Shown here in pieces: positions 63,383 to 64,000 of a stretch of DNA of 64,000 nt. The stretch is from Petrosia ficiformis (taxonomy: Eukaryota > Porifera > Demospongiae > Haplosclerida > Petrosiidae): positions 403,501 to 467,500 of the forward strand of contig OX345647.1 in assembly GCA_947044365.1 (NCBI GenBank). The letters run 5' to 3'. Made by a program: the position numbers and the translations under genes. The notes beneath the pieces were generated by a model that was given only the letters and a program-made list of their open reading frames with translations, did not search any database and was not told the DNA's origin. Each line of letters opens with the position of its first letter. Positions within the stretch are counted from its first letter, which is position 1.

Positions 63383-64000
63383 CATACATATATACATACA
63401 TACATACACACGTAAGTATATACATACATACATACATATATACGTAAATACATACATATATACATACATACATATATACATACATACATACATACATACA
63501 TACATACATACACACATACATACATACATAAGCATGTACATACATACAGATATACATACAGATATACGTACTTACATACATGGGCTCCTGCATACATACA
63601 TACATACATACGTACATACATACATACATACATACATACATACATACATACATACGTCTATACATACATAATAATATAATATTATATATGATATTACCTG
63701 CAATGTACTACTATAGGACTATTGATGGTTTTAGTTTTAGTACGTTTTCTAACATTTCGTACAAATCTTATCATTGATTTCAATTCTGTTGGTACAGCCA
63801 TATCTGGCCAGGTTGTGAAATGAAACTGAATACACTCACTGGAAGATATTTGACGCTTCTAATTAAATAGATTGAAGGATCGATAAATTGATGGATGGAT
63901 AGATGATTGGATGGATGGATTAATGAATAATGAATGAGTGGTTTGATTAATGGATGAATGAACGGATGAGTGCATGGATAGATAGGTAGATGAATTAGAA
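58069..64000 (-). CDS. Gene D: receptor-type tandem tyrosine phosphatase, 5'-partial
   Basis: Exons in view: 63858-63698, 63190-63055, 62566-62417, 62234-62138, 62084-62011, 61955-61827, 58951-58865, 58769-58664, 58431-58362, 58308-58173, 58116-58069; 1194 nt, exactly 397 codons plus TGA. GT-AG phases agree at every junction. The first two exons carry the end of a catalytic PTP domain: WPD loop in FTTWPDMAVP and a signature loop HCSAGVGRTG split across the 63698/63190 junction, then RPSMVQTLPQYLFIYD. A second PTP domain follows (DYINASYAG, EYVLTQHPL, FWRMMLERN). Tandem PTP domains are typical of receptor PTPs; ectodomain and TM would lie right of the window. D1 dephosphorylates phosphotyrosine; D2 is predicted inactive. 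It could oppose phosphorylation of the neighbouring receptors' tails, which is only inference from proximity. Confidence 0.85.
58173..58308 (-). CDS. Gene D exon: D2 C-terminal helices
   Basis: 136 nt. IQEECSGVFCVIHSLNWKL replaces the rest of the P-loop without its Arg; then STRRALQQRPGCI, where RPG takes the place of the RP-x-MVQ motif. Confidence 0.8.
58362..58431 (-). CDS. Gene D exon: D2 degenerate signature motif
   Basis: 70 nt. GKGLTVVHSSS aligns with IVHCSAG, but the catalytic Cys is Ser. Confidence 0.8.
58664..58769 (-). CDS. Gene D exon: D2 degenerate WPD loop
   Basis: 106 nt. KLFHLFDWPTDDVPTST aligns with the WPD loop but has Thr instead of the general-acid Asp. Confidence 0.8.
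58865..58951 (-). CDS. Gene D exon: D2 YWP segment
   Basis: 29 codons, phase 0-0. EEYWPMEKS corresponds to the conserved YWP motif. The acceptor tract is weak (ACTTGATGACAAAG), so this boundary is less certain. Confidence 0.72.
59086..61797. repeat. 15-bp minisatellite, about 180 copies, in a gene D intron
   Basis: 2.7 kb of AAACAAGTAGTTAGT and AAACAAGCAGTTAGT units with a few GTAGCTAGT variants and short unit deletions near 60895, 60980, 61065 and 61605. Lies between the YWP and FWRMM exons of D2. On the gene strand every unit includes TTTACTAAC; on the other, GTAAACA. Two 600-plus-residue ORFs across it are repeat artefacts. Confidence 0.96.
61827..61955 (-). CDS. Gene D exon: D2 core (TQHPL, FWRMM)
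   Basis: 43 codons, phase 0-0. EYVLTQHPLKETINDFWR matches the YIATQGPL...FWRM core with HP for GP, then STIVILGPVTEE. Confidence 0.84.
62011..62084 (-). CDS. Gene D exon: D2 substrate-recognition segment
   Basis: 74 nt. VHLNDPYGTGSDYINASYAG contains the conserved DYINAS motif of PTP domains. Confidence 0.83.
62138..62234 (-). CDS. Gene D exon: start of D2
   Basis: 97 nt. KKNRNGAGIP occupies the place of the usual N-R-Y motif before the substrate loop. Confidence 0.75.
62300..62410. repeat. (TACA)n microsatellite in gene D
   Basis: Directly downstream of the linker exon donor at 62417. Confidence 0.9.
62417..62566 (-). CDS. Gene D exon: end of D1 and interdomain linker
   Basis: 50 codons, phase 0-0. 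PQYLFIYDCLLHEYL is the terminal helix of D1; the rest is an acidic linker into D2. Confidence 0.83.
62620..63052. repeat. About 20-bp minisatellite in gene D
   Basis: Units of ATACTGATCATGAGTAGTAAT and variants, about 20 copies, ending at the donor of the P-loop exon; the donor GTCAGTATAT looks like part of the repeat. Confidence 0.88.
63055..63190 (-). CDS. Gene D exon: D1 P-loop and Q-loop
   Basis: 136 nt. Starts SAGVGRTGTFMAID, completing the P-loop with its Arg, and ends RPSMVQTL with the Q-loop Gln. Donor GTCAGT. Confidence 0.87.
63240..63660. repeat. (TACA)n microsatellite in gene D
   Basis: About 420 bp in the intron that splits the D1 catalytic loop. Confidence 0.92.
63698..63858 (-). 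CDS. Gene D exon: D1 WPD loop to catalytic Cys
   Basis: 161 nt, phase 0 to 2. TTWPDMAVPTELKSM supplies the general-acid Asp and SPIVVHC the catalytic Cys. Confidence 0.87.

Noticed and set aside
61827..64000. Gene D and gene C as one transcript (a receptor fused to PTP domains)
   Set aside because: Gene D reaches a TGA at 58069 after a normal D2 C-terminus, and gene C begins with its own signal peptide at 56608.

Overview
The window is eukaryotic, most likely from an early-branching animal. A demosponge such as Amphimedon is my best guess: the DNA is AT-rich, spliceosomal introns are short, modular Ig and fibronectin type III (FN3) receptors carry tyrosine tails, and a receptor tyrosine phosphatase (PTP) and an R2-like LINE are present. 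The species is inferred, not proven. All recognisable host genes lie on the minus strand, so the text runs from high to low coordinates.

Layout in transcription order. (1) Gene D, from the right edge to 58069, is the 3' part of a tandem-domain receptor-type PTP. Its D1 domain has an intact HCSAGVGRTG site. Its D2 domain is degenerate, and one D2 intron holds a 2.7 kb array of a 15-bp repeat. (2) Gene C, 56608-42869, is a complete model of 23 exons and about 2042 residues: signal peptide, 11 Ig-like and 8 FN3 domains, one transmembrane (TM) helix and a short tail. (3) Gene B, 40538-20685, is a complete model of 26 exons and about 2354 residues: signal peptide, 17 Ig, 3 FN3, TM and tail. One of its introns carries an apparently intact 1068-residue LINE ORF at 26813-30019. 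(4) Gene A, from 17060 off the left edge, has 25 exons in view: signal peptide, 15 Ig, 6 FN3, TM and the start of the tail.

Genes A, B and C are head-to-tail paralogues. Nearly every extracellular exon is one domain with phase-1 introns at both ends, so exons can be gained, lost or skipped without a frameshift. Summed exon lengths are exact multiples of three for both complete genes. B and A share a long collinear exon order. Relative to A, B has a duplicated six-exon Ig block, a 1.6 kb deletion that removed two FN3 exons and one Ig exon, and a different N-terminus. The tails share YEIM, YGHV and C-terminal YETV tyrosine motifs separated by a length-variable EGQQ repeat. The architecture fits cell-surface adhesion, recognition or immune-type receptors that signal through SH2 proteins and are opposed by PTPs. 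That function is inference.

Introns and intergenic DNA are dominated by (TACA/TGTA)n microsatellites, several minisatellites (61, 70, 28, 15 and 11 bp units), small inverted-repeat transposons (MITEs) and duplicated exon remnants. Two minisatellites repeat matches to known motifs: an X-box (RFX) consensus in introns of A, B and C, and a forkhead-like core plus TACTAAC in gene D. I saw no tRNA, rRNA, CRISPR array or bacterial gene.
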